Origin: Bombyx mori
Taxonomy: Eukaryota > Arthropoda > Insecta > Lepidoptera > Bombycidae
DNA: 64,000 bases
Direction of reading: 5' to 3'
Assembly: GCF_030269925.1 (NCBI RefSeq)
Contig: NC_085133.1
Span: 1,942,001 to 2,006,000, forward strand
A program made the position numbers and the translations under genes. Of this stretch, positions 38,201 through 53,200 are shown in pieces (the first letter of the stretch is position 1; each line of letters starts with the position of its first letter). The notes under the pieces are model-generated. The model searched no databases and was not told where the DNA came from. It saw only the letters and a list, made by a program, of their open reading frames with translations.

Positions 38201-41200
38201 GAAAACCTTTATTTTCTACCGAAATATGATATATTTTTGATATAATAGATACTTCTGAATATCATAGAATAGATTTTGAAAATTAGTCATCATGCCTATT
38301 AAAACGCACCTTTGATTACAAAGATAAATGTCGCGTATTAGCGAAATGTCGCTTGAACCAAATAGCGTTTCACTCGTCGATATATAGATATTGTTATTAG
38401 TGTAATAACATCATTCACATTGGTTTTATTGAAGTGGTATTAAGTTGTCCGTAGGACATGCTTAACATAGACCCGTACACCTTGAGATATGAGGTCAATG
38501 TTTGAGACAGAAACATCAATCAATATTTTCTCTTAATCCTAATCATAAAAAAGCGTTGATTCGGGCATGGTTTATTTGTTTGCCTTTGACGTGCGATTAG
38601 GCACGATTAGGCATTAGTAAGATCTCAGTTTTTACAGTACAACGGCCGCCCCACCCTTCAAACTGAAAGGTATTACTGCCTTGCGGCAGAAATAGGCAGG
38701 GCGGTGGTAGCTACCCGCGCGGACTCACATAAGGTCCTACCACCAGTAATTACGCAAATTATAATTTTGCGGGTTTGACATTTATTACACGATTGATTTT
38801 TATTATTCCTTCATCGTGGAAGTCAATCGTGAGCATTTGTTAAGTACGTATTTCATTTAAAAAAATTGGTACCCGTCTGAGGGATTGGAACACCGGTGCA
38901 TCGCTAGATACGAATGCACCGGACGTCTTATCCTTTAGGCCACGACGACTATAAAATTGCATTGAAATTGTATAAAATTAAAGCATAAGAGTACTCACTG
39001 TCATCCCCGGAAATGGAGTCGACGTTCTCCACCATAGAGAACTGCAGTAGCGTCTCGAAGCACGTCCGGGCGAATTCTTCCCTCTCTTTCAGTTCTTGGT
39101 CGGTCTCTGTCGCACATAAAACTTGTTCTAAAATTAAATTCGTTTAACAATAGGACACAGTATATATTATGTTTGTGTGGGTTGGAGCAGTGAAACTTCT
39201 TTGAGCTCACTCAGAAGATAGAAGACTCACGCTTTATGTCAGTAGAGAAGTTTCACTTCTATTAGGTATACAGAGTGCGCTCTCATTTTTACCAACACCA
39301 ATGAAGAGAAGTCATTCTATATTAGAATCTATGTACGTATTTTTGCTGACAGCTTCCCAAAGGTGCCACCTTAACTCTGCTTTAAATAACGGGGTTATGC
39401 ACTTCGATCTGGTGAAATAAGCCATACCGAATAACACAGATATTCGGGAAACTTCTGCGATTCCCAATTGTGTCACAGAAGGTTCCGTAACCCCTATAAA
39501 GTTTGAGAGCTTATCATGATTTTTTTATTGCCACTGTAGGCAGATGAGAGTACGAACCATCTGATGGTGTGTTATCAGTGTAGCTCATGGGCTACTGAAA
39601 ATTACGGCCAATACTGACAATTTAAATCAATTAAACTATTACCCTAATGATTTGATGTGGTGTATTCCAAGAGGAAAACTGACGTAATAAGTAAATGACT
39701 TGTTGAATGTCAATACAGTATGTTACCTTAGCATCGGTTACAAGCTTACGGCCGATTAACAGAGTCTGGATGGTGGATCATGAGATGCATCTTAAAAAGT
39801 ATTTATTATTATCACAATTAAAGAAGTAATATGCGTTCCTACCACAGTCCCTATCTTTATAGAATTCGGTACAGTTATGATTGGCACTGCAGGGGGAGGT
39901 TTTGGTATAGTACCATCAGCATACGACGTGGTGCGTTAGTTCTTTTAACGAATCGACAGTCTTAGACGGTTTTATTTGAGAGGACGGGCTCTGGAGGTGA
40001 GGGGCTTTCTTCATGGTTAATACATACATGTAACAGTGTAGTGTTTGTAAAATACTACACTATTACATGTTTACAATATTTTTATGTTTATATAACCCCC
40101 GTGTCTAGATCAGAAGTAAGTTGCCATAACGGAAAACAATTATCTGCTATAACATTTAAATAAACATTTCGATATTCGAAAACTGTGACAGGTGACAAGT
40201 GTCGCCTGCCATTACACATTCAAACTCCAACAGTGACCGGTTTTCATTGTTAGGTAGTATTTGTGTGTATATTGTGCGGTCGGAGTGCATATGGTGTGTG
40301 TCCGGGTGTATACGTACGCGTGCGGTCCGGCGGCGCGTGGTGCAGCGCGGCGGCCCGCACCAGCGCCAGCAGGCGGCCCAGCGCCGCGCCCGGCACGCGC
40401 CCCGCCAGCGCCGCGCCGCGCACGCACGCCACGAGCGCGCCCGCACCCGCGCCCATCCCCGTACTCGAATGTAATTAAATAATTCGACTTGAACATCATC
40501 ATTACTTGTGCAGCTGGTTTTATTTTATTTTATTGAAGTGAAACTTTAAATTGTTTTTTTTCTCCTACCTAGGCTGGAAAGTGTCTGGCAAGAGGAAGAG
40601 AGGCCACCCCAGAACAACTTGGCGTCGCTCGGTGGAGTAGGAGCTAAGGATCTTGGGCATGACGTGGGAGGAACTAGAACAGACTGCTCAAGAGCGATGT
40701 AATTGGAAAAATTTGATTCGAACCCTACACCCCAGCAGAGGGTAATAGGAAAGAATGATGATGATGTTAAGGCCCCAGGCTGATAGCCTCGAGAGACTAT
40801 TTCAGCGTAACCTCAACTAGTAGGTGAGCTCACGGGGCTCAAACCTGACGCAGTTGCTAACACGAACCCTAGCAAGAGCCGTGCTTCACAGAATTTATCA
40901 CCGGATCGGAAACGCGACCCACTGAGAAGATCCGGCGAGAAACTCAGTGGGCTGTGTCTGAGGGTTAATTTACTCGTCGAGCCCTTCGTCGCAAGCGACA
41001 GGTTCGACAAAGACGATGACCGGTGCTTGAGGTACCTAAAAGCATCGTCAAGGAATCGGGAGGATCCGAAATGACGTGTTTACGATTAAGGCGATGTGTG
41101 TGTAATACTCACGGTGGCTCAAACAGGAACGTCTCGAGCACTCCGGGAAGCGTCTCCCAGAACTCTTTGTAGTCGTCTGGCTTTTCTCTCGCTAGTGGTA

Positions 41201-44200
41201 GACCGGTTTCCAATACCTTGTCGTGGCGCACAAATATCTATATATTAATACGTGAAGCAAAAACTTTGTATCCCTTTTTACGAAAATTGCGCGGACGGAG
41301 GAATATAAAATTTCCCACACTTATAGAAAACTAGCGGCCCGCTTTTTCAAATCGGTTCAGTAGTTTCGGAGCCTATTCAATACAAACAAACAAATCTTTT
41401 CTCTTTATAATATTGGTATAGAAGTATAAATATAGAGAAGAAGTGCAGAATGCTAATATCTTTTTAAAATTATGCATAAAAAATACATTACATCAATAAA
41501 AATATATTACACACTACCATGTATTTGACACCCACCCACGTATACCTACTCTTTAGTTTATTGTTAAAGTCTGTGGTCAAATTGAGAATATATTAATATT
41601 GTTGGTCTATAGCTTGTTCTTGGCGAAATCTGTGATTATAGAAGTATAAATAGTCTTTGACAATAGAACCATAATAATGTTCAAACTTATAATTTCAATT
41701 AATTATAGTCAAATTTCCACTACTGGGGTACCTCTAGTTTAATTTAGTGTCATAGTTCGTATTTTACTACCTGGTTTATTCGCAGTACATTACCTGTAGT
41801 AATAGGGCCGCTATTTGCGACGCCTCGTCCACTTGTTCCGAGGGTCTGCGACGTTTCTCCTGCCCGCACTTCTTGACCGCCGAGTGCAGAGCCTGCTCGG
41901 AGAGATTTACTGGTGGTAGGACCTCTTGTGAGCTCACACGGGTAGGTACCACCACCCTGCCTATTTCTGCCGTGAAGCAGTAATGCGTTACGGTTTTGGG
42001 GCAGCCGTTGGCTGAGATCTTAGGACTCATATCTCAAGGCATTTACGTTGTAGATGTCTATGGGCTCCGGTAACCATTTCACACCAGAAGGGCTGTGAGC
42101 TCGTCCATCCATCTATGTAAACTAAATGTATGTACACACTATCTGTTAAACTCAACGACTGCAGGCCCGGTGCTATATTGGGAGTGAATACGAAACGGAC
42201 GTGGAAGTCTACGTTGTATAGTGCAAGAAGTGTTTCAACCTTCAAACCGAAAGGTACGACTGCTTCGCGACAGATATCGGCAGGACGGCGGTACCTATCC
42301 GCGCGGGTTCGTTGGTCGCACATATCTCGCTACAATAATAACGTTTTTTTTTTTTTTTTTTTTTTTATTGCTTAGTTGTGAGGACGAGCTCACAGCCCAC
42401 CTGGTGTTAAGTGGTTACTGGAGCCCATAGACATCTACAACGTAAATGCGCCACACACCTTGAGATATAGTTCTAAGGTCTCAGTATAGTCACAACGGCT
42501 GCACCACCCTTCAAACCGAAACGCATTACTGCTTCACGGCAGAAATAGGCGGGGCGGTGGTACCTACCCGTGCGGACTCACAAGAGGTCCTACCACCAGT
42601 AAACGTTCCCTGAAGTTCTGATGACGTACCTTTTTTCTTTTTTTCTTACCTAATCTGATGGCCTTGGGAGATCATTTCAGCGTAACCCTCACAAATAGGT
42701 GAGTCAAGCCTGACGATGTTCCTAACTAGAGTTGCCAGACGTCTCGTATTTTAGGCTTGGTTTAAAATGTCCCGGCTGGACTGACTCTAACCATATTCGA
42801 ACGGTACGATTATAATTATATTGATTAAAACTGACTTACTCCTCGAAGAAATAAACAAAAGAAAAGAATGTCACTATGTAATTTTGTTTTTTATTTAGCC
42901 CTGGGTAAAAAAATAAATTCCCCTTTTTTTGCCTATTTAAGCATTTGCCCTTTATAGGCTGAAAAAAAATCTAGCAACCCTATTGCTAACACTAACCCTA
43001 GCAAGAGCTATGCTTCGTAGAATTTACCACTGGATCGGAATCGCGACCTACTTAGAAGATCCAGCTAGAAACTCAGTGGGCTGTGTTTGTGGTTTTATTT
43101 ACTCGCTTGCGACGGGTTCGACGAGAACGATGACCGGTGCTTGGGGTACCTAAAAGCACTGATAGTGGATCGGGAGGACCCGAAATGATGTGTTTTTGGC
43201 GACGTCGACTGTTTACCAATCGGTCCGCAGGATGACGTACCAGTGAAGGGATAAAAACTTCAAAGAAATAAATAATAGTTTAAAAAACTAACAAAATACG
43301 CTTTTATAGAAAATCCAACTAAAAAATGGAACATCATTTTTTATAAATTTGTATTAAAAATAGTGTAAGAAAAAATTATTTTATTTAAAATTTTTAATAT
43401 CGAATTGTCATCGGTCCTTTATAAGTATACCAAATTTCGAGTTAATCCGACGTATTGGAGGGAGTGAAAATCATGTTCAAAGATTCCGATACATACTAAC
43501 ATACATACGTCTGAAGCTAATAAAAGCGTATAAAAATGTGTATTCGTTTGTATGTAGTGTGAGGAAACCACAGGGCGGCAGGTACCTTACTTTTAGGTGA
43601 CTGTAAGCGATGATGTTACCTGCAAGAGATGCGGCAGCACGGGGGCGCTGGGCTGCGGCGCGGCCCGGTACAGCGCCACGGCGGCGGACAGGCAGCGCGC
43701 GCCCGCACCCGCGCCCGCGCCCGCCAGTGACGTCAGCGCCACGAACATCGCGCCCAGCAGCTCGTGCCGGACCAGCGCCTCCTGAGGACGAGACGCGTGG
43801 GACACGGCCATTACCGACAGTCGAGATGTCGTAAACGTCAATTATAAAATATTATACAAGTAACCTGTACAAGTAATCTAGAGGTCTTTGTGTGGCGGTA
43901 GCCATCATACAACGCAAAATATTTGACGACATTTTCAAGATAAACTCGCATATATACAAGTTCCGGACAACAACATTAGGGCCGTCGGTCTACCAAGCAA
44001 ATATCACCCGCTCGGTGGAAGATCTTCCCTTTGTCCTTCCCAAACTGGTGACCCCGACGTAATAGTTCATATTCAACGCAACCTTCGAATCAAAATCTGA
44101 CCAAACTTTGCCTTTCATTAAGAGAGGGTTCTTGCTAAGAAAACTATATTAAAAAATATATATATTTAACTGTATCTGTTTTTTTATTAGATAGCTGGAC

Positions 44201-47200
44201 GAGCTCACAGCCCACCTGGTGTTGAGTGGTTATTGGAGTCCATAGAAATCTACAACGTAAATGCGCCATCCACCTTGAGATATAAGTTCTAAGGTCCAAA
44301 GTATAGTTACAACGGCTGCCCCACCCTTGAAACCTAGACGCATTACTGCTTCACGGCAGAAATAGGCACCTACCCGCGATAGGACTCACAGGGGTCCAAT
44401 CACCAGTAAAATATATATACTATATGATAGAGGAGTATGGAAGGAGAAAACATGTTGGACCGACCCCAGGTGACTGGGAGGGGGTAGGAAAATTATGATC
44501 TGAGCTCAATGACGTGACGTGACGCTATGAACCTTGTGCACGGTGTCGAGGCAGTGCAGGGCGTGCAGGCTGACGGCGAGCCCGGCGGACCCGTCCAGGG
44601 CGGAGGCCGAGGCGGAGGGCTCGATGCGGCACACGTGCGCCAGGCACGCGCCCAGCCGCTCCACGTCCGCCGCCGTGAACCTGCCGACCAGCCGCACAGC
44701 AAGGTTCCACGTTTTCATACAGAAGCGTGAACTAATGTTACTGCCCATCATACTTGAAGATGGGGCTAAGAGTTAGGAATTGTCACATAGGATAGACGAG
44801 GATGTGTCGTATGTTCTGATGATCCGATTTTTTTTTCCTACCTATGCTGAACTGACCACTCAAGTACGTGAGCTCACGGGGCTCAAATCTGACGTTGCTA
44901 ACACTGGCCCTAGCAAGAGCCGTGCTTCGCAGAATCTACCACCGGATCGAAAACGCGACCCACTGAGAAGATCCGGCGAGAAACTCAGTGGGCTGTGTAT
45001 GTGGGTCAATTCGCTCGTCAAACCTTTCGTCGCAAGCGACGGGTTCGACTAGGACGGTGACCGGTGCTTGTGGTGCCTAAAAGCCCCGTTAATGGATCGG
45101 GAGGATCCGTAACGAAGTGTTTTGGGTGACGTCGACTGTTTACCATTGGTCTACAGGATCGGGTATGTGATCCGAACAAGGTAACAACACTATTATGGTC
45201 TTTTAAACCTTTTAAACATTTTCAAGATTTTTTTTCCTGCCAAATATAGTTTGTTTAAAAAAAAACCTTTAGAGACGTTGTTATTTGAAATCTGATGAAA
45301 CGAAAAGGCGACACTAAAAAGACACAAACATAGTCTGTAAGATAACAAAATTGAAGTACTTGTGAAGTTTTCATTCCTAAATCATGTGAACATACGTGCA
45401 CGATATTTAAGTATTACAAGATGGCTGGACGAGTTCATTGTCCGTAAACCAGCACCCAACAGCACAAGATTCAAGCCCCACTTGTATAATTTAACGAGCG
45501 TGCCCCCCTTCAGACCGGAAGGCATGGGTGTTTTGCGGTAGAAAGTGTCCTGAGACAGGTCGGGAGGCAGCGGCTCTGGCTCTGTCCCTGGCATTACTGA
45601 AGTCCATGGGCGACGGTAACCACTCCCCGCATCAGGCGGGCCGCATGCTCGTCTGCCTACAAGGGCAATAGAAAAAAAAAGCCACATGATGTCCACTCAC
45701 GTGGGCCGTATGTGCTGGAATATAAGCGGGAATATTTGCACGAGGGTCGTGAGGAAGCTCTGGGAGGGCGCGTACTCCTCGCCTGGCTTGCCGTCCTCCG
45801 TCACTGTAATTATGATTAAGACCATTTTATTTTTTTAAGAGACTACCTATTTTTCACGGGTACTAATACTAATAGTGACCAGTTAAAAGACAGACAGCAG
45901 TAGTCCTAGGGTACCCCGCTGGTATATCGGGCCCTCACAAGTTACCTCTACTTCACCCTGTCCGACAGATGATATGGACTAAGGGTCGCGGTGAACTCTA
46001 CGACTAGCACGCTGAAATGAAATGTAAATTCTGGAATCTTATATTAACTATCCGCTCTTGCTATGGGTGATGTTAGTTAGCAAGTCCTCTCAGGTTGAGT
46101 CCGTGAGGGAATAAAAAACCAAAATATCTATATGATTTTAAATAGGGTTAACCCTTTGACTGCCGTGTAGGTTTGGAGCATTGAAGTAATTAAGTCGATT
46201 TTTGTTACTAAAGAGCCTGGATCACCCAACTTTGCAATTATGCGTTTGTTTTAGTCTTCGAAATAGATTCATTCTCGGTATCTTCGGATTCGTCTTTGTC
46301 AGAGTCTACTTGATATTCCGGCGCCTTAGTGACAGAAGTCGACATAATTACTTCAGTGCGCCACGGAGGGCACCGGTACTCCGGTTAGAACTCATATCTC
46401 AAGGTGGGTGGCGGCATTTACATTGTAGATGTCTATGGGCTCCGGTAACCTCTTAACACCAGGTAGCCTGTGAGCTCGTTCATCCATCTAGGCAATTAAA
46501 AAACAAGGTTTTGTTCGTTTATTACTTAGTTTAATATAGTTATTTTAGATTGAAATATTTTCTCATTCACATGAGTTTAACCAATCACCACCTAACACCA
46601 AGTGGGCTGTGAGCTGCTTCATAGGGGGGGAGGGGGGTCGGCTCACCCGGGGGCTCGCGGTGTCGGTCCGGCAGCGCCGCGGCGATGTCGGTCCAGGCGG
46701 CCCACGCGGCGTCCCACACGCGGCGCGGCAGCCCCCCCGCGCGCCCCGCCGCCGACACCACCTCCTGGAACGACTTCAGCGCCGCCACCGACACCTGCAA
46801 GCAAACCGCACTGCTGTCTGTGGACACCACTAGTGAGCGCCCCACCGGCACACGCTCGGGGACTGTCAATGTTTTTAAATCTATACTAATATATAAATCT
46901 ACAGTGGTTTTTACGGATGTTCCATTATAACTACTGAACCATACATCCGATTGACTTGAAACTTGGTATCCATGTAGAATATACATGTAGTTAATGGATA
47001 GGCTAATATTTATATGAGCGTTGGACTCCCTACACCAGTTGCGGGGGCGTTAATGACGAGAATGTTTGTGGGGGTGAGAAATAATATTGTTAATTTTAAA
47101 TGCCCAGCGAAGCGGACGGGTTTTTTTTTTGTTGCTTAGATGGGTGGACGAGCTCACAGCCCACCTGGTGTTAAGTGGTTACTGCAGCCCATAGACATCT

Positions 47201-50200
47201 ACAACGTAAATGCGCCACCCACCTTGTGATATAAGTTCTAAGGATCTCAGTATAGTTACAACGGCTGTCCCACCCTTCAAACCGAAACGCATTACTGCTT
47301 CACGGCCGAAATAGGCAGGGTGGTGGTACCTAACCGCGCGGACTCACAAGAGGTCCTACCACCAGTAAAGGGTACAGCTAGTATTACCCAAAAAATTATC
47401 TTCTTTTTCTTTCAGATGTACAGACGAGCTAATTTCTGTTCACTGTAGGACAATCAGCACAATAACACTTTGAAAACCTTCGTTCTCTATTGAGACGAGA
47501 CCCAAGCTCTACTTGTATAGTAGAACGTTTGCCAAACCCTATAATTCGGAACGTGTGCATTAGATACAGGCAGGTTGGTAGTTGTCGATCACATTACTCT
47601 GGTGTATGGAATGCCCTAGCCGCTCACGACACCCACAAGAGACTTTTTGGCGAGAACGCGAGGAGTGAAGTTGTGTGATTTGTTTTATTTTGTCCATTTA
47701 ATGTTTCTTCGGATTTAAATGTGTAATAACAGTGGTTTATTGAAGTGAAAAATTCTTTAGAATCGTTGTGATTTCAAACCGGATGCAACGGAAAAAACGA
47801 CAGGTAAGAGACACAAATACAAAAATGTGTAGGATGAAGCCAGCAAAGAATGAGACAGAAATATACATACTATTTAATACAGCGCCATCTGTGAGATTTT
47901 TTAATACTAACGTGTGTATGAAAGCTCTTGTAGTGAATTTTAATTTAGGATTATACGTGAAATTAAAATATCAATTCACAAAGGGCTCTACTTTACAATT
48001 ATTTACTAATGACAAAATTTTACATACACTTAAGACGTTTAGGATAATTGTATTTAAGTTTTGGAAGGTTTCACTTCTACCACGTGTGAATTGCACACAT
48101 TTTGTGTTTTAACTGTTTAATATCTGTGAAAGTTCAAAAATGTGATAAAATAAAACAAAGCCGCAGAACGTAATTTCTCAGGATCCTCCAAAAAGTCCAC
48201 TGAAAAAGTCTCAATAAATGATCACCATTTTACTGAAATTATACTTCATCCCATATCATTTCATCTCATTTCATTTTGGTTTTCATTTCATTTCATGCCA
48301 TGTTTCATAATAATCAACTTCATTTCATTTCATAATATCATTTTTATAAAAAAAAAGTTATCATTAAAATTAAAATAAGACTTGACCTAAAGGTCTTAGT
48401 TACCAGGTCATGAAATCCCTTTAAAAAAAAGACACCCACGAGAAGAGACAGAGTGTTTCCGTTCAAGGTCAACACCGCATTAATTGAAATAGCAATTTCT
48501 TCAAAGGAACTTCTAGTCTCACCTCGTGACTCTTCTGTAAGGCAAAGTCGGTTATGTAGCCCAGCAGGATCGCCCAGGATCTATTGAAGTCTCCCACCGT
48601 CGTCAGGAGTTGGAAGCGGGAGTGGAAGACTCTCGACACCCCCGATAACGTGAGCACCTGGCGGCAGGAGCAAAGGTGATTAAAATTTAATTGTAAAGAA
48701 CAAGAGAAACAGTGCAAAACTATAAATCTATATATATAAAAATGAATTTCTGTTCGTTAGTCTCGGTAAAACTCGAGAATGGCTGGACCGATTTGGCTAA
48801 TTTTGGCCTTGAATTATTCGTGAAAGTCCAGAGAAGGTTTAAACAACTTTAAACGATAGATAAATATGAAAATGCTCGGAATTAAATAAAAATAACAATT
48901 TTGTTTTTCCTTTGATGTGCCCCCTTTTGATGTGTTCCTTTGTTGTTTTTCGTTTATTGTAATACAAAAGTTAAGGTCTTTTATTTATCGATTGAGGCAC
49001 TACAAAGTCGGCCGGGTCAGCTAGTCATATAGTTAAAAATAATGCATTCGTTAGTGGGTGAATTGGAGATTGAAAGGCGAGTCGTCCATTGCCTGTAATT
49101 ACACATTCCGTCGCGGGCGCGTTCTTTCAGCGGCCATTTTGTAATTTTCATTGTCTATGATTTCAGCATGTCTGATGTCAGCATATTTGTCGTTAGGTAG
49201 AACTCGTCCCTGAACCCGGCGAGTCTCGGCCCACACCGACACAGGGGCTCCCCGGGGGACTCACCTGGGTCTCCGCCCACTGTTTCTGCGCCGTGTTTCT
49301 CGTGTGATGTATGAGGATGTGCTCCCCGGTGTCCACCTTCTCGCAGCTCGCAATGTTCGATTGTTTCTGGACCTTTAGTAAAATTTATACTTTGTGATTT
49401 TACAACATAACCTTAATGTTAACGTTTTTTTAATTTTTTTATTGGTGAGTGATTTGATTACCGTTGCCCATGGACTTCAGCAATGCCCGGGGACAGAGCC
49501 AAGCCGCTGCCTATCATTAAGTACTCTCCACAAGCCTCGTTAGAATTAGGACATGTCATAGCGCTCGGGAAACACCGTGGAGGAGAGCTCATTCTAAAGC
49601 CGGATGGTGCGTGGCAAAAGAGATCTCTGGAGATGCACTGTGGATGAACGCAGTGGTTCCAGGTAGTCCTTCTCTCTCCTAAATTATCGTATTATACCGA
49701 ACATGGTCTACTTTGGGTATTGGGTTAAAAACATTGGTACATTAACAGCGTCCTGAAGGCATTAACAGGCCATTATGACTGTGGGGTACTTGAATCATTA
49801 TACTTTCACTTGCGGACTAATAATAATAATGGTTGGTTCGAAGTAAGTATCAGTTGAATGAAATATTTGAAATGTATTCAACTGATAATTATCTTTATCT
49901 ATATATATAAAAATGAATTGCTGTTAGTCTCGGTAAAACTCGAGAACGGCTGGACCGATTTGGCTAATTTTGGTCTTGAATTATTTGTGGAAGTCCAGAG
50001 AAGGTTTAAAAGGTAGATAAATATGAAAATGCTCGGAATTAAATAAAAATAAAAATTATGTTTTTCTTTTGATGTGTCCCCCGTCTTCCTTTCCTTTTGT
50101 TTGTTTTAAGTTTATTTTATACAAAAGTTTAGGTCTTTTATTTATCGATTGAGGTACTATGAAGTCTGCCGAGTCAGCTAGTTTTTAATTTTTGTTAATT

Positions 50201-53200
50201 TTATGTATGTTTCAATGATACTATGTACACATATAGAATTGTTTTTGTCTGAAATAAAATAAATCATTCATCCATTCGTTCATTCATTCATATCGGTCTG
50301 AAGTGTGGGATAGCTCGGGTATTATTGCAGGTGTACTAGTTAGTGACAGGGTGTGGTGGTCCCGGCGGCGGCCCACCTGCTCGAGCATGGGGAAGAGCAC
50401 GGCGAGCAGGGCGCGCCAGGCGGGTTTGCCGAGCAGCGCCCCGTGCGCGCCGATGCAGCTGAACAGCGTCTGGCTGGCGGCGCGCCGGACCGGGGCGCGG
50501 GGCTCCGTGCACAGCTCGCCTGGTCGCGGGAACGACAAAATAATGTTAAGCGCTGGGGTACAGGATAAGTAAAAAAATATACCGAAGTACAAGTTAACAC
50601 CGTATTAGCACTTAGAGCACTTAAAACACTTTAAAATTCTCATATTGCTTCTTCCGCTTTGCTTCAGGTTACTAACTGACTGCGTGCCATCTCTGCAAAG
50701 CTTTTATAGCCGATACTATATCCCTAAAATTATCGAGAATATTCCACATATTCGAGTATTATGTTTCCGCTATTTGACAATAGATGGCATTGTATATCTC
50801 GAGCGTTCTAGGTGTTACTAAATCCTTCGATCCTGGTCTTGAGAGACCAATTCAGCGTAACCCTAACAAGTAGATGAGCTCACGGGCTCAAACTTGACGA
50901 CGTTGCTAACACGAGCTAACACTTCGCAGAATTTACCACCGGATCGAAAACGCGACCCATTGAAAAAATCCGGCGAGAAACTCAGTGGGCCGCGTCTGTG
51001 GGTTAATTTACTCGCCGAGCCATTCGAGTTTGGCGAGAACGATGACCGGTAGCTTCAAGCTGGAACCGAAGGTTTTTTTTTTTTCTTATTGTCGTTGTAG
51101 GCAAACGAGCCTTGTTTGGAGATAGAAGGTAGTCTGGTATGATATCATGCACTCACTAAGCCTGATGTAGAGGCACATCCAGAGGCGGTCGAGCGGCGGC
51201 AGCTCGTCGTGCTGCGGCGCCTCGGGACACGCAGCCGCGTCGCCCGCCAGCGCCGCCACCAGCTTGTCGCGGTTGTGGTACAGGTAGTCCGATATATTCC
51301 ACTGGAATTGGCAATACGTTTATATTTATTTATTGCATAGATAGGTAGACGAGCTCACAGCCTACCTGATGTTAAGTGTTTAACGGATCCCATAGACATC
51401 TACAACGTAAATATTACTCAGGCCAAGTTTCAAGTTCCAAGGTCTCAGGATAGTTACAACGGCTGCCCCACCCTTCAAGCCGAAACGCATTACTGCTTCA
51501 CGGCAGGAATAGGTAGAGTGGTGGTACCTACTCGCGCAGACTCCCAAGAGAAGTGAGTGAGTTTGAAGTCGTCGTGGTCTAACGGATAAGACGTCCGGTG
51601 CATTCGTGTCGAGCGATACACCGGTGTTCGAATCTCAGGCGGGTACCAATTTTCCTAATGAAATACGTACTCAACAAATGTTCACGATTGACTTCCACTG
51701 TGAAGGAATAACATCGTGTAATAAAAATCAAACCCGCAAAATTATAATTTGCATAATTACTGGTGGTAGGACCTCTTGTGCGTCCGCGCGGGTGAATACC
51801 ACCACCCTGCCTATATCTGCCGTGAAGCAGTAATGCGTTTCGGTTTGAAGGGTGGGGTAGACCTGAGAACTTATATCTCAAGGTGGGTGGCGCATTTACG
51901 TCGTAAATGTCTATGGGCTCCAGTAACCACTTAACACCAGGTGGGCTGTGAGCTTATCCACCTATCTATATCAAATGATGTCCAAAAATTCCATTACATA
52001 CAGACACAAACGTATCGAACTAATAAGGGCATGTTGTCTATTAAAAAAAAATTACCATGATTTTTGTTTTTTTTTTTTTTTACATCGAAGACATTTGACA
52101 CTGACAATATGATATGCCAAGACAGTAGAAGTGGGGGGAGGAGTTGGAGGGGCAACGAGCTACAGTTCCGCGGGGCGAGCTCACCATGAGTCCGACGGCG
52201 GTGAGGCTGATGTTGAGCTCCTTGGTCTGCAGCGCGAAGGCGGCGGCCGTGTTGAGCACGCGGCGCAGGCAGCGCGGGCCGGCGCAGCCCAGCAGGTCGC
52301 CGGCCACCACCTGCGCGCACTGGAACGCCGACCTGATTAGCTGCTCGCTGTGGGACGTGGGCGACATTAGTTGCGAGCTGAGGGTAGGGGCCGCTAACGG
52401 TATCAACTAAACAAACAAATCTTATTCAATATTTAACTGCCAGTGAGGATGTTCGCGCTCTGTGTGTATCCGTCCTTATCTTTTTATAAATAGCTAGCGG
52501 CTAGCGACCCGCCCTCGCTTCGCTTCGGAAACTGTAATTTATTATTGATTTCTCCACTATTTAATGGATGCTATTATACATATAAACCTTCCTCTTCAAT
52601 CATTCTATCTATTAAAAAAAACCGCATCAAAATCCGTTGCGTAGTTTTAAAGATTTAAGCATACATAGGGATATAGGAACAGAGAAAGCGACTTTGTTTT
52701 ATACTATGTAGTGACTAGCTGTACCCGTCTGCTTCGCTAGCCATTTAAAATTAACATTATTATTTCTCGCCCCCACAAAGATTCTCATCATTAATGCCCC
52801 CGCAACTGGTGTAGGGAGGCCAACACTGATATAAATATTAGCCTATCCATTAAATACATGTATTTTCTACATGGATACCAAGTTGCAAGTCAATCGGATG
52901 CATGGTTCAGTAGTTATAACGGACCATCCGTAAAACCACTGTAGATTTACATATTAACATAGATTCAATTCTACTGTACGTGTTTATATCACTGAACTCT
53001 TCCTAAACGGTTCTTAAACCAATTTGAATGATTTTTTTGTATGCATTTTGGGTGGTACCCTGGACGGTTTAGATTCACAAATGAGCCCGGCAGATGGCGC
53101 TGCAGTCGGTATCTAGGTTATTTATCTATGTTGCAACTAAACGGCTGGATGAACATGTCAACATTTGTCCGGTCGACTAGTATACAGTATGATTACTTTA

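Noticed and set aside
40156..40502. Several 68-96 codon open frames on both strands
   Set aside because: GC-rich shadow frames of MON2 exon 17.
47768..48112. 114-codon open frame as a gene
   Set aside because: Confined mostly to a MITE-type insertion in repeat M; no protein resemblance.
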